Assembly (NCBI RefSeq): GCF_039982735.1
Contig: NZ_JBDWXV010000022.1
Location: 35,679 to 99,678 of the forward strand
Length of the DNA stretch: 64,000 nucleotides
DNA from: Saccharospirillum sp039982735
GTDB lineage: Bacteria > Pseudomonadota > Gammaproteobacteria > Pseudomonadales > Natronospirillaceae
Reading direction: 5' to 3'
Of this stretch, positions 15,415 to 25,225 are shown piece after piece. The first letter of the stretch is position 1, and each line of letters opens with the position of its first letter. The notes below the pieces were generated by a model. The model saw only the letters and a program-made list of their open reading frames with translations, had not been told where the DNA came from and did no database searches. The translations under genes and the position numbers were made by a program.

Positions 15415-16617
15415 ATGACCATCTCAAGCGGTGTCTCAGAACCCAATCCTGCGCCCCGTCAATGGGTGACCGTGCTCGGATCCACCGGGTCCATTGGCTG
15501 CAATACCCTGGATGTTATCGCCCGCCACCCGGATCGTTTTGGGGTCTTTGCGCTGTCCGGTCATCGCAACATCGAGCTACTGGCGCGACAAATTGAACAG
15601 CATCGGCCACGTTACGCCGTAGTGGCTGATAGTAGTGGCCGGCAAGCGCTGATGGCGCGCCTGACTGATACCCGTACTGAAATACTGGTCGGTACTGCCG
15701 CGCTGGAAGCCATGGCTGAACATCCGGATGTTCAGGTGGTGATGGCGGCCATTGTCGGTTCCGCCGGTTTGTTGTCGTCACTGGCGGCAGCTCGGGCTGG
15801 CAAGCGATTGCTGCTGGCCAATAAAGAGAGCCTGGTGGTGGCTGGCGACCTGCTGATGTCGGCAGTGAAGCGGTCTGGTGCCGAATTGCTGCCGATCGAC
15901 AGCGAACACAATGCCATTTTCCAGTGCATGCCCGGTGAGCACCGGCGCCAGGGTGTTTCATCCGTATTGCTGACGGCCTCCGGCGGCCCCTTTTTGAACT
16001 TTACCGCCGGGCAGCTGGAACAGGTAACGCCCGAACAGGCGGTGGCTCATCCAAACTGGTCCATGGGCCAGAAAATTTCGGTCGATTCTGCCACTCTGAT
16101 GAACAAGGGACTGGAACTGATAGAGGCTTGCTGGTTGTTCGACTTGCAGCCGGCTGATGTTGAGGTCGTGGTACACCCACAGAGCGTCATTCACTCCATG
16201 GTACGTTACATCGACGGCTCGGTGATCGCACAACTGGGATCGCCTGACATGCGTACCCCCATAGCGTTCGGGCTGGCCTATCCGGATCGCATTGACAGCG
16301 GCAGTGCCGCCCTCGAGTTTACTGCCCAGCTGGGGCTTAGTTTTGATCAGCCCGACCGGGCCCGGTTTCCCTGCCTGCGCCTGGCTGAAGAGGCCATCGC
16401 CGTCGGCGGAACGTGCCCGGCGGTGTTGAATGCCGCCAATGAGATCAGCGTTGAAGCCTTCTTGCAACGGCGCCTGTCATTTCCCCAAATTGCCCACATT
16501 AATGAACAGGTGCTCAACCAGCTGGCACACGAACCCGCTGAGTCAGTTGAGCAATTGCTGGGTATTGACGCGCGCGCCAGAACACTGGCGAAGGCCGCGA
16601 TAGAGGCACGAACATGA
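15415..16617 (+). CDS. dxr: 1-deoxy-D-xylulose 5-phosphate reductoisomerase
   Basis: Second step of the MEP isoprenoid pathway: NADPH-dependent conversion of DXP to MEP. The 400-residue product has the NADPH loop VLGSTGSIG (20-28), LLANKESLVVAG, the metal/substrate site LLPIDSEHNAIFQ and the flexible-loop region MGQKISVDSATLMNKGLE. The start at 15415 adds about 10 residues over E. coli IspC; the upstream in-frame ATG lies inside cdsA. It is coupled to rseP by an ATGA overlap. IspD and IspF of the same pathway are at 35.9-37.1 kb. Confidence 0.97.
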   Translation: MTISSGVSEPNPAPRQWVTVLGSTGSIGCNTLDVIARHPDRFGVFALSGHRNIELLARQIEQHRPRYAVVADSSGRQALMARLTDTRTEILVGTAALEAMAEHPDVQVVMAAIVGSAGLLSSLAAARAGKRLLLANKESLVVAGDLLMSAVKRSGAELLPIDSEHNAIFQCMPGEHRRQGVSSVLLTASGGPFLNFTAGQLEQVTPEQAVAHPNWSMGQKISVDSATLMNKGLELIEACWLFDLQPADVEVVVHPQSVIHSMVRYIDGSVIAQLGSPDMRTPIAFGLAYPDRIDSGSAALEFTAQLGLSFDQPDRARFPCLRLAEEAIAVGGTCPAVLNAANEISVEAFLQRRLSFPQIAHINEQVLNQLAHEPAESVEQLLGIDARARTLAKAAIEART

Positions 16618-17963
16618 TGGCGATTCTGACCAATATTCTCGGTATTCTGGTGGCTCTGGGTATTCTGGTGACCGTGCATGAATACGGCCATTTCTGGGTG
16701 GCCCGTCGCAATGGCATTCGGGTATTGCGCTTTTCAGTGGGGTTTGGTCAGCCGTTGTACCGCTGGTACGACCGCCATGGCACCGAATTTGTTATCGCCT
16801 GGATTCCGCTGGGCGGCTACGTGAAAATGCTTGATGAACGGGAAGGTCCGGTGGATGAGGCCGAACTCGACCAGGCTTTTACCCGTAAAACGCCAGCCCA
16901 GCGCATTGCGGTCGCATCGGCCGGGCCAATCGCCAACTTTCTGTTTGCCATTCTTGCCTTTGCACTGTTGTACAGCATTGGTGTCCAGGGGCTGGCCCCC
17001 TGGGCTGATACGCCGCCAGCGCAAACTCCCGCGGCAGAAGCCGGTGTCCAACGTGGTGATGTTATTGAGCAGGTTGACGGCCGAAACGTTGACGACTGGA
17101 CCGATATCAACCTCGCGCTGGCTCGGCGTGTTGGCGACACTGGCATCATTGAGCTGACCGTGCGCCGGGACGGGCAACTGCAAGAGCTGGCGGTGCCGAT
17201 TAATCAGTGGATGGCCCGCGACAGCGAACCCAACCCCATGGCCAGCCTGGGGCTGTATCCGAGCCGCCCTGAAACGCAGGCATTGATTGGCCAGGTGGTT
17301 CCGGGCGGAGCGGCGGAGGCTGCGGGTTTGCAAGCAGGGGACCGGATTATTTCGGTCAATGGTCAAATGATTGAAAATTGGGTGGACTGGGTCGCTATTA
17401 TTCAGCCCAATGGCGGCCGGCCGCTGTCCGTCGTGCTGGAGCGTGATCAGGCCCGGCAAACACTGACCGTCACGCCAGCTGAGCGTGACGTTGAAGGCCA
17501 AAGCCAGGGCTACATTGGCGCTATCGCTGCGCCCACTCCCTGGCCGGAAGAACAGATTATCGTCCAGCGCGAATGGCCCTGGACCGGCATCTGGCTTGGC
17601 CTGCAGGATACCGCTGAAATGGTCGGGCTCAGCTTTGCAATGCTCGGCAAGATGGTGACGGGCCTGGTGTCGGTAGAGCAGATTGGTGGCCCCATTTCCA
17701 TGGCGCAGATGGCCGGTGATTCGGTTCAGGGCGGCGCCGAAAGCTTTATTCGCTTTCTGGCGTTCATCAGCATCAGTCTTGGGGTGGTCAATTTACTACC
17801 TATCCCGATTTTGGATGGTGGGCATATTGTGATGTATGCGGTCGAGTGGATGCGCGGCAAGCCCTTATCGGAGCGTTTGCAGGTGATAGGGTCTCAAATT
17901 GGCCTGATGCTGATTGTCGGGTTGATGGTATTGGCGTTTGTAAATGATATCGGCCGGTTATAA
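16614..17963 (+). CDS. rseP: Site-2 protease RseP
   Basis: Inner-membrane zinc metalloprotease that cleaves anti-sigma factor RseA within the membrane after DegS, releasing sigma-E, and clears remnant signal peptides. The 449-residue product has the HExxH motif as VTVHEYGHF (H22, E23, H26) in the first membrane segment, two periplasmic PDZ domains (about 115-195 and 205-285) and the C-terminal NLLPIPILDGG motif with the third zinc ligand. The position directly before bamA fits its role in envelope-stress control of outer-membrane assembly. Confidence 0.97.
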   Translation: MMAILTNILGILVALGILVTVHEYGHFWVARRNGIRVLRFSVGFGQPLYRWYDRHGTEFVIAWIPLGGYVKMLDEREGPVDEAELDQAFTRKTPAQRIAVASAGPIANFLFAILAFALLYSIGVQGLAPWADTPPAQTPAAEAGVQRGDVIEQVDGRNVDDWTDINLALARRVGDTGIIELTVRRDGQLQELAVPINQWMARDSEPNPMASLGLYPSRPETQALIGQVVPGGAAEAAGLQAGDRIISVNGQMIENWVDWVAIIQPNGGRPLSVVLERDQARQTLTVTPAERDVEGQSQGYIGAIAAPTPWPEEQIIVQREWPWTGIWLGLQDTAEMVGLSFAMLGKMVTGLVSVEQIGGPISMAQMAGDSVQGGAESFIRFLAFISISLGVVNLLPIPILDGGHIVMYAVEWMRGKPLSERLQVIGSQIGLMLIVGLMVLAFVNDIGRL

Positions 17964-18037
17964 CGGTCAGTGATCGGTCGACGTGCCTGTCCCGGCTGCT
18001 GCCCCGACAGTCCCGATTTTAACGAACAGGAGTAACT

Positions 18038-20380
18038 ATGAGATTTGTTGTCGCGGCAGCCCTGACGCTGATGTTCAGTGCAAGTGCCATGGCGGAACCG
18101 TTTCGGGTTGATGCCCTGACCGTCAACGGCCTGCAGCGGGTATCGCTGGGGTCGGTATTGCAGGCGCTACCCATTCAGGAAGGCGATCAGGTTGATTCCG
18201 ACGCTGCCGACGACTGGTTACGTGCGGTATACAGTACCGGCTATTTCAGTGATGTGCAGGTGCTGCGCGATGGCGGCATCCTGGTTTTTGAAGTGACCGA
18301 ACGTCCGGCGATCAACAGTGTCGATTTTTCTGGCAACAAGGTGATTCCGACTGAGACGCTGGAGCGCGTCATGTCGAACGTCGGATTGGAAGAAGGTGAG
18401 ATTTTCAACCAGTCATTGCTTGAGGGCATTGAGCTGGAGTTGGAGCGTCAGTACAGCATTCAGGGCCGTTACAACGCCACGGTAGTGCCTGAGGTGACGC
18501 CGCTGTCACTAAACCGTGTCGACGTTGAGCTGGTCATCAGCGAAGGGCCGGTGGCGAAGATCAACCATATTGAAATTACCGGCAACTCAGTTTTCACCGA
18601 CGACGAGTTGCAGGCCGCACTGCGCCTGCGTGAAACCAGTAAGCGATACCCGTTTCAGTTTATTGCTCGCCGTAATCGTTTTGGTCAGGCTCAGTTGACG
18701 GGCGATCTGGCGCGCCTGGAAGATTATTATCTTGATCGGGGGTACCTGGATTTCCGGCTGGAGTCTCATCAGGTTTCAATCTCCGACAACAAAGCCGACA
18801 TCACCCTGGTTCTCAACGTCTTTGAAGGTGAACCCTACCAGGTGTCGGGGCTGTCACTGACCGGCGATCTGGTTGATCTGGGCGATGAGCTTGAAGCCCT
18901 GATCGATGTCCGTGAGGGGGACGTCTATTCCCGCGTTGAGATCAGCGATCTGTCGTCGCGAATGAACGACGTGCTCGGTGACAAGGGCTATGCCTTCGCC
19001 GAGGTCAATAGCGAACTCGATCCCGACCGTGAAGCCCGAACGGTGGATATCACGCTCAGCGTCATTCCGGGTAAACCGGTGTATGTGAATCGAATTGAGA
19101 TTCGAGGCAACTCGGAAACCAATGACGAAGTCATCCGCCGTGAAATGCGCCAACTGGAACGCGCACTGGTCATAAACAGCAATATTCGGCGGTCGCGCCA
19201 GCGCCTCGAACGCCTGGGTTATTTCAGTCAGGTCGATATCCGGACCCAGCGCATCGAAGGCCGGGATGACCTGGTAGACCTGATCGTGACCGTTGAAGAA
19301 ACCACCAATAGCCAGATAACCGGTTCTATTGGTTACTCGGATCAGAGCGGCTTTTTTACCGAAGCCAAGGTTGAGCAAAAGAACTTTCAGGGCAAAGGCT
19401 ACGACTTTTCAGCCTCGGTAACGGTGAACAACGCCGAGCAGAATTATAACCTCTCGTTCGAAGACCCGTACTTCACGATTTACGGGGTCAGTCGCGGTAT
19501 CGATCTGTATTACCGCCGTACCGACTTCAGTGAGCAAACCTTCAGGACCTATGCGACCAATACCGCCGGTGGCCGGTTGCGATTGGGCTACCCGCTGTCT
19601 GAAAACCAGCGTATCACTTACGGTGTTGGCTACAGTCAGGATGAGTTGTTTCTCAGTGATAGCGCTCCTCAGGAAATGACGGATTTCCGGGACAGCAACG
19701 GCAGTGACTATGAAATCATCGACACCCGTCTGACCTGGAACCTCAACAGCCTGAACGGCACCTTCAAGGCTAACCGGGGTCGCCAACTGACTTTGTCGGG
19801 TGAAGTAGCCACGCCATTGGGTGATCTGACCTATTACCGTTTGACGGGCAGTGCGGAACAGTACTTCCCGGTCAACGATCAGTACAGTATTCGTCTACAC
19901 TCGGACGTTGGCTACGGCAGCGGTTACGGCGATGCGGACCGATTGCCCTTTTACAAGCACTTTTATTCCGGAGGTGTCCGATCGGTACGCGGCTATCAGT
20001 ATGGGTCGCTGGGGCCGCTGAGCACCCCCAATCTGGATGGCAATAATGATCCGCTGGACGACCCATCGCCCATCGGTGGAAACATAAAGATCGAATACGG
20101 CGCCGAATTGCTGATACCCATGCCGTTTGTACAGAACCAGGATGCCTTCAGAGCGTCGTTGTTTATTGACGGTGGCAATGTCTATTCCGATGACTGTCGC
20201 GCCGGCAATGCAAACTGCACCAATGGTGTGGATCTGTCCGACCTGCGTTACGCCGCGGGTGTTGATATCACCTGGATTACGCCGATCGCGCCGTTGAGCT
20301 TCAGTTATGCCTGGCCTCTGAATGCACGCGATGGGGATCTGGAAAAGAACTTCGCCTTTACAATTGGTATCGGATACTGA
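18038..20380 (+). CDS. bamA: Outer-membrane protein assembly factor BamA
   Basis: Central subunit of the BAM complex that folds and inserts beta-barrel proteins. The 780-residue precursor has a signal peptide (MRFVVAAALTLMFSASAMA, cleavage after about residue 19), five POTRA domains (about 22-420) and a 16-strand C-terminal barrel beginning near the GSIGYSDQSGFF region. The GGVRSVRGYQ segment is the conserved loop-6 VRGF/Y motif, and the protein ends in an aromatic residue (IGIGY), as outer-membrane barrels do. It sits between rseP and skp, the standard order. Confidence 0.97.
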   Translation: MRFVVAAALTLMFSASAMAEPFRVDALTVNGLQRVSLGSVLQALPIQEGDQVDSDAADDWLRAVYSTGYFSDVQVLRDGGILVFEVTERPAINSVDFSGNKVIPTETLERVMSNVGLEEGEIFNQSLLEGIELELERQYSIQGRYNATVVPEVTPLSLNRVDVELVISEGPVAKINHIEITGNSVFTDDELQAALRLRETSKRYPFQFIARRNRFGQAQLTGDLARLEDYYLDRGYLDFRLESHQVSISDNKADITLVLNVFEGEPYQVSGLSLTGDLVDLGDELEALIDVREGDVYSRVEISDLSSRMNDVLGDKGYAFAEVNSELDPDREARTVDITLSVIPGKPVYVNRIEIRGNSETNDEVIRREMRQLERALVINSNIRRSRQRLERLGYFSQVDIRTQRIEGRDDLVDLIVTVEETTNSQITGSIGYSDQSGFFTEAKVEQKNFQGKGYDFSASVTVNNAEQNYNLSFEDPYFTIYGVSRGIDLYYRRTDFSEQTFRTYATNTAGGRLRLGYPLSENQRITYGVGYSQDELFLSDSAPQEMTDFRDSNGSDYEIIDTRLTWNLNSLNGTFKANRGRQLTLSGEVATPLGDLTYYRLTGSAEQYFPVNDQYSIRLHSDVGYGSGYGDADRLPFYKHFYSGGVRSVRGYQYGSLGPLSTPNLDGNNDPLDDPSPIGGNIKIEYGAELLIPMPFVQNQDAFRASLFIDGGNVYSDDCRAGNANCTNGVDLSDLRYAAGVDITWITPIAPLSFSYAWPLNARDGDLEKNFAFTIGIGY

Positions 20381-20502
20381 GGTCGGGCTGGTTGAAAAGG
20401 CAAGCGGTTGGGCCCACTACTCAGGCTTGGCCGTACACATTAGAATGACCTGTCTGGCACGTGGCAGGCAGGTACAGCATCACTCGAACCGAAGGAGAAA
20501 GC

Positions 20503-21075
20503 ATGAAGACTTCAGCACAACGCATTGCCCCGACCAACGCGACTGGCCGGTCACGGGAATCTGGCTGGCTGAGCCGAATAGCCTTCGCACTGGTTGCCAT
20601 TGGCATGACCGCTTCTGTTCAGGCGACGGAAGTGGCATTGCTGGATCAGAACTATGTGTTGTTCAATAGCGATGCAGCCCAGGATGCCACCGCCGAACTG
20701 AAACGCGAGTTTGAACAGGAAGAACAGCAAGTGCAAACGCTGGGGCAGGCGATCCAGCAATTGCAGAGCCGGGCCCGGACCGATGCTGACATCATGACCG
20801 AAGATGAGTTGTCGGAACTTGAAAGTGAACTTCAACAGCGAGCACGCCAGCGCGACCAACTGGTGCGACAGCTGCAGCAAGTGCAGGGCGAGCGCCGCAA
20901 TGCCTTTATCGAGCGGTACCAGCCGATGATGGCGCAAGCTATAGAAACGGCCGTCGACGGCCAGGAATATGATGTGATCCTGGACAAGGGCGCCGTGGTC
21001 TACCATCGTAATTCACTGGATATTACCGAAGCGGTACTGGAAGAATTCAATGCGCTGTACCAGGCGCAACAATAA
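20503..21075 (+). CDS. skp: Periplasmic chaperone Skp/OmpH
   Basis: Trimeric periplasmic chaperone that carries unfolded outer-membrane proteins to BAM. The 190-residue precursor has an unusually long n-region; the hydrophobic core (IAFALVAIGMTASVQA) ends in a likely cleavage site after residue 41. The mature part starts VALLDQNYVLFNS and then becomes a charged, Gln/Glu-rich helical hairpin (about 70-150), as in OmpH. Overall identity to E. coli Skp looks low, but position between bamA and lpxD and the architecture support the call. Start ATG 20503 has GAAGGAG upstream. Confidence 0.9.
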   Translation: MKTSAQRIAPTNATGRSRESGWLSRIAFALVAIGMTASVQATEVALLDQNYVLFNSDAAQDATAELKREFEQEEQQVQTLGQAIQQLQSRARTDADIMTEDELSELESELQQRARQRDQLVRQLQQVQGERRNAFIERYQPMMAQAIETAVDGQEYDVILDKGAVVYHRNSLDITEAVLEEFNALYQAQQ

Positions 21076-21092
21076 GCTGACGAGTCAGACGG

Positions 21093-22154
21093 ATGATCAC
21101 AGCCCGACAGTTGGCCGAACAGCTCGATGCGCAGCTGGGCGGTAATGAACAGGCCTGGGATATGCCTCTGGAGCGGGTGTCTGCTCTGGATAAGGCCCAG
21201 TCCGGGAGCCTGACGTTCCTGGCATCCCGACAGTATCTGGCAGACCTGCCAGACAGCCAGGCCACGGCCATCGTCCTGAAACCGGATATGGCCGACCAGG
21301 CTCCGGGTGTTGCCGCCCTGATTCTGGTGGCGGACCCCTACTTGAGCTATGCCCGTATATCCCACCACTTCAGCCGTGAGCCAGCACCAACCGGCCACAT
21401 TGACCTCAGTGCCGTGGTGGCCGAAGATGCAGTGATCGGCGTGGGAGTGACCATTGGCCCCGGAGCGGTCATCGGCTCTGGCGTGAGCATTGGCGAGGGC
21501 AGTCAGATCGGTGCTGGGGCGGTACTCGATGCCGGTGCACGGGTTGGGCGGAACACCCTTATCATGGCGAACGTAACGCTTTGCCACGGGGTGGTGATGG
21601 GCGACGATTGTCGGGTGCAGCCGGGAACGGTAATCGGCTCCGATGGGTTCGGGTTTGCACCGGATCAGGGGCAATGGCAGCGTATTGCCCAGCTGGGCAC
21701 TGTCCGTATCGGCAACCGGGTCGATATCGGTGCCAATGTGAGCATCGACCGCGGGGCCATCGAAGATACCTGCATTGAAGACGATGTCATCATCGATAAT
21801 CTGGTTCAAGTTGCACACAATGTTGTGATCGGAAAAGCCACGGCACTGGCCGGGCAGGTCGGTATCGCTGGCAGTACCACCCTGGGCGCCGGCTGCACTG
21901 TAGGGGGACAGGCCGGGTTTGCCGGCCATATTGATATTGCTGCCGGCACCCATTTTACCGGCCAGACCATGGTGACTAAAAGCATCTCAGACGCTGGACT
22001 CTATTCCTCGGGCTGGCCGGCACAGCCCAGTCGGGAATGGCGTCGTACCGTTGCACGCTTGCGCCAGTTAGACCAGTATGAACAGCGATTGAAGTCATTG
22101 GAGAAGGCGCTGGCAATGCGTCCCGCCGCTCCGGAATCTGAGGACTCGGAATGA
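21093..22154 (+). CDS. lpxD: UDP-3-O-acyl-glucosamine N-acyltransferase
   Basis: Adds the second 3-hydroxyacyl chain in lipid A synthesis, using acyl-ACP. The 353-residue product has the N-terminal uridine-binding domain (1-100, with SLTFLASRQYL), a hexapeptide left-handed beta-helix (about 105-290) containing NVTLCHGVVMGDDC and IDNLVQVAHNVVIG with the catalytic histidine, and a C-terminal helix. The gene overlaps fabZ by 4 bp (ATGA). Confidence 0.96.
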   Translation: MITARQLAEQLDAQLGGNEQAWDMPLERVSALDKAQSGSLTFLASRQYLADLPDSQATAIVLKPDMADQAPGVAALILVADPYLSYARISHHFSREPAPTGHIDLSAVVAEDAVIGVGVTIGPGAVIGSGVSIGEGSQIGAGAVLDAGARVGRNTLIMANVTLCHGVVMGDDCRVQPGTVIGSDGFGFAPDQGQWQRIAQLGTVRIGNRVDIGANVSIDRGAIEDTCIEDDVIIDNLVQVAHNVVIGKATALAGQVGIAGSTTLGAGCTVGGQAGFAGHIDIAAGTHFTGQTMVTKSISDAGLYSSGWPAQPSREWRRTVARLRQLDQYEQRLKSLEKALAMRPAAPESEDSE

Positions 22155-22609
22155 GCATTGAACTGCCCCTGGATCATGAAGCCATCAAGCAATTGTTGCC
22201 GCACCGGTATCCATTTTTGCTGGTTGACCGTATTACCGAACTGACCCCGGGTGAAGCTATTGCCGGGTTCAAGAATGTCACGGGCAATGAAGAGCTATTC
22301 AACGGGCACTTCCCGGGTCAATCCATCTTTCCCGGTGTGCTGATGTGTGAGGCCATGGCTCAGGTTTCGGCTATTCTGGGTTTTGCGACATCAGGCAACC
22401 GCCCAAGCGAAGGCTATCTGTATTTGTTTGCCGGGCTCGATAACGTTAAATTCAAGCGGCAGGTCGTGCCCGGTGACCGGCTGGATCTGTTCAGTACGCT
22501 GGTGTCTGAACGCCGGGGTATTTTTAAATTCAACTGCCGGGCGGAAGTGGACGGCCAGTTAGCGGCCACTGCCGATATTGTGTGCGCTGAGCGGAAGTCA
22601 ACCTCGTGA
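22151..22609 (+). CDS. fabZ: 3-hydroxyacyl-ACP dehydratase FabZ
   Basis: Dehydrates beta-hydroxyacyl-ACP in fatty-acid elongation, competing with LpxA/LpxD for the same hydroxyacyl pool. The 152-residue hot-dog-fold protein shows LLPHRYPFLLVDRI and the catalytic segment GHFPGQSIFPGVLMCEAMAQ with H53 and E67. It overlaps both lpxD and lpxA by 4 bp, so synthesis of the competing enzymes is coupled. Confidence 0.97.
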   Translation: MSIELPLDHEAIKQLLPHRYPFLLVDRITELTPGEAIAGFKNVTGNEELFNGHFPGQSIFPGVLMCEAMAQVSAILGFATSGNRPSEGYLYLFAGLDNVKFKRQVVPGDRLDLFSTLVSERRGIFKFNCRAEVDGQLAATADIVCAERKSTS

Positions 22610-23376
22610 TTCACCCTACTGCACTGGTCGATCAAACAGCACGTATTGCCGATGGGGCCAGTATTGGTCCATTCACCGTTATTGGTCCGGATGTTGAAAT
22701 TGGCGAAGGCTGCTGGATCGGGCCGCATGTGGTCATCAACGGACCAACAACCATTGGACGGCACAATAAGATTTACCAGTTTGCCAGCGTTGGTGAAGCG
22801 TGCCAGGACCTTAAGTACAAGGGTGAGCCTACGCGGCTGATCATCGGTGATCACAACACCATTCGTGAAGGTGCCACTCTGCATCGCGGCACCATTCAGG
22901 ATAAGGGAGAGACCCGGGTAGGAAACCATTGCCTGTTGATGGCTTATACACATGTCGCCCACGACGTGGTTGTCGGAGATCATGTGATTCTCGCCAACTC
23001 TGCAGGATTGGCGGGCCACGTAAAGGTCGGTGATTACGCGATCGTCGGTGGACACTCCGGTGTTCATCAGTTTGTCTCTATCGGTGAACATACGTTTATT
23101 GGTGCTGGTTCCACGGTTCTGAAAGACGTGCCCGCTTTTGTGACCGTGCAAGGTTATCCGGCTGCACCCCATGGAATGAACACCGAAGGCCTGCGCCGGC
23201 GTGGCTTTTCTGCGGAGTCGATCAAGGCGCTGCGCAATGCTTACAAAACGGTTTATCGCCAGAGCAAAACCACCAAGGCTGCACTGGCTGAGCTGGCTCC
23301 GATTGCCGAGCAGTTTCCGGAAGTGGCCTTGTTTGTGCGCAGCATTGAAACCGCTAACCGGGGTATTGTGCGCTGA
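22606..23376 (+). CDS. lpxA: UDP-N-acetylglucosamine O-acyltransferase
   Basis: First step of lipid A synthesis. The 256-residue protein starts with GTG at 22606 overlapping the fabZ stop (GTGA). The N-terminal two thirds is a left-handed beta-helix of hexapeptide repeats; MAYTHVAHDVVVGDH carries the catalytic histidine (H119, equivalent to E. coli H125). The C-terminal helical domain (about 190-256) is complete. It overlaps lpxB by one base (TGATG). Confidence 0.97.
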   Translation: MIHPTALVDQTARIADGASIGPFTVIGPDVEIGEGCWIGPHVVINGPTTIGRHNKIYQFASVGEACQDLKYKGEPTRLIIGDHNTIREGATLHRGTIQDKGETRVGNHCLLMAYTHVAHDVVVGDHVILANSAGLAGHVKVGDYAIVGGHSGVHQFVSIGEHTFIGAGSTVLKDVPAFVTVQGYPAAPHGMNTEGLRRRGFSAESIKALRNAYKTVYRQSKTTKAALAELAPIAEQFPEVALFVRSIETANRGIVR

Positions 23377-24530
23377 TGTCCCGACCCTTGCGCGTGGCCG
23401 TGCTGGCCGGTGAAGCCAGCGGCGACATTCTTGGTGCCGGTCTGATGCGCGCGTTACGCGCACGCCACCCCAATATTGAATTTGGGGGTATTGGCGGTGA
23501 ACGCATGATTGCCGAAGGGCTGGACAGCCGCGTTTCGATGGAACGGCTGTCGGTAATGGGGCTGACTGAAGTCGTAGGGCGGCTGCGCGAATTGTTCCGC
23601 ATTCGGGCCGCTTACCGGGACTGGTGCATCCACTGGCAGCCGGATGTATTCGTCGGCATCGATGCTCCCGATTTTAACCTGGGCCTGGAGCGCCAGTTGC
23701 GCGATGCCGGCATCAAGGCCGTGCATTACGTCTCGCCCTCAGTCTGGGCCTGGCGGCGGGGCCGTATCAAGAAAATCCGCCGCAGTGTTGATCACATGCT
23801 GACCTTGCTGCCCTTTGAAGCCGATTTTTACCGCGAGCATCAGGTGCCGGTTACCTTTGTTGGCCATACCCTGGCTGACCAGTTGCCGATGGAACCAGAC
23901 CGGTCGGCAGCGAGGCAACGTCTGGGCGTACCGGAGCAAGGCCTGTGTCTGGCGGTTTTGCCAGGCAGTCGGGGCAGTGAGGTTGGGCGCTTGGCGCCGC
24001 TGTTTCTGCAAGCGGCTACTCTGGCCCAGAAAACGCTGGGACCGCTCACGGTGCTTATACCGGCGGCCAATGAATTTCGCCGCGAGCAGATTGAAGCAGC
24101 CGTGCGTCAGCACGGCAATGGGCTGCACATCCAACTCTATGCGGGTCAGTCGACCGATGTCATGATTGCCAGCGACGGCGTCTTGCTGGCCTCCGGTACG
24201 GCGGCACTGGAAGCCATGCTGTTGAAGCGCCCCATGGTGGTTTCCTACCGGTTAACGGCGCTTACGTTCCGGATAATGCGGGCGATGGCGACCACACGCT
24301 GGGTCTCATTGCCCAACGTATTGACCCAGAGCGACTGGGTGCCGGAGCGACTGCAGGATGACGCGACGCCTGAACGCCTGGCGACCGATCTTGTTAAAAT
24401 TCTCACTGACACCGATTACCGCGATCAGTTTGAACAGCGCTCTCGTTTCCTGCACCGTCAATTGGCGCGAGGCGCCGATTCGCAGGCCGCCGAAGCGGTG
24501 CTGAGCGTTGCCGGGTTCTCACCCCAATGA
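23376..24530 (+). CDS. lpxB: Lipid-A-disaccharide synthase
   Basis: Peripheral inner-membrane glycosyltransferase (GT19) joining UDP-diacylglucosamine and lipid X into the lipid A disaccharide. The 384-residue product has the N-terminal VLAGEASGDILGAGLM, the VHYVSPSVWAWRRGRIKKI block and VLPGSRGSEVGRL, all LpxB hallmarks. Start and stop overlap lpxA (TGATG) and rnhB (ATGA). Confidence 0.97.
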   Translation: MSRPLRVAVLAGEASGDILGAGLMRALRARHPNIEFGGIGGERMIAEGLDSRVSMERLSVMGLTEVVGRLRELFRIRAAYRDWCIHWQPDVFVGIDAPDFNLGLERQLRDAGIKAVHYVSPSVWAWRRGRIKKIRRSVDHMLTLLPFEADFYREHQVPVTFVGHTLADQLPMEPDRSAARQRLGVPEQGLCLAVLPGSRGSEVGRLAPLFLQAATLAQKTLGPLTVLIPAANEFRREQIEAAVRQHGNGLHIQLYAGQSTDVMIASDGVLLASGTAALEAMLLKRPMVVSYRLTALTFRIMRAMATTRWVSLPNVLTQSDWVPERLQDDATPERLATDLVKILTDTDYRDQFEQRSRFLHRQLARGADSQAAEAVLSVAGFSPQ

Positions 24531-25135
24531 CCCAGCAAGGTCTGGTCTTTCAGGGTGCTGCCGACCTTGTGGCGGGCGTCGATGAAGTCGGACGCGGGCC
24601 GCTGGCAGGCGACGTCGTAGCCGCCGCCGTCATACTGGACCCGAAACACCCCATTGCAGGTCTCACCGACTCCAAAGCGCTTACCGCAAAGCGCCGGGAA
24701 CAGCTCAGTGAGGAAATCAAAGCCCGGGCACTGAGCTGGTGTATCGCCCGCGCCAGTGTCGCGGAAATTGACGAGCTGAATATTCTACAGGCCAGTCTGC
24801 TGGCCATGCGGAGGGCCGTTGAGGGTCTATCGGTGGCTCCGGGGTTTTGCCAGATCGATGGCAACAAACTGCCCAAAGGCCTGCCTTGCCCGGCGGAAGC
24901 CATTGTGAAAGGCGACAGCCTGATCCCTGCCATCGGCGCGGCGTCCATTCTCGCCAAAGTCCAGCGGGATGCCGAAATGGTCGAGCTCGACCAGCGCTAC
25001 CCAGAGTATGGCTTCGCCCGCCATAAAGGCTACCCGACGCCGGTTCATTTGGCGGCTTTGAAGGCACACGGCGTCATAGCCGAGCACCGGCGCAGCTATG
25101 CGCCAGTTAAGGCCATACTCACCACAAACCGTTAA
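24527..25135 (+). CDS. rnhB: Ribonuclease HII
   Basis: Endonuclease that nicks RNA in RNA/DNA hybrids and starts ribonucleotide excision repair. The 202-residue product has AGVDEVGRGPLAGDVVAAAVIL with the catalytic D19-E20 pair and the later aspartates in QIDGNKLP and GAASILAKVQRD. It overlaps lpxB by 4 bp; dnaE follows after about 90 bp. Confidence 0.96.
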   Translation: MTQQGLVFQGAADLVAGVDEVGRGPLAGDVVAAAVILDPKHPIAGLTDSKALTAKRREQLSEEIKARALSWCIARASVAEIDELNILQASLLAMRRAVEGLSVAPGFCQIDGNKLPKGLPCPAEAIVKGDSLIPAIGAASILAKVQRDAEMVELDQRYPEYGFARHKGYPTPVHLAALKAHGVIAEHRRSYAPVKAILTTNR

Positions 25136-25225
25136 ACCTGAATACACAATTCCCCTCATCAGTACCTGCCAACCGGCCGCTTCAAGTAGTACCATGGTCG
25201 CCGGTCAAGAAGGAGAAAGCCCAGC

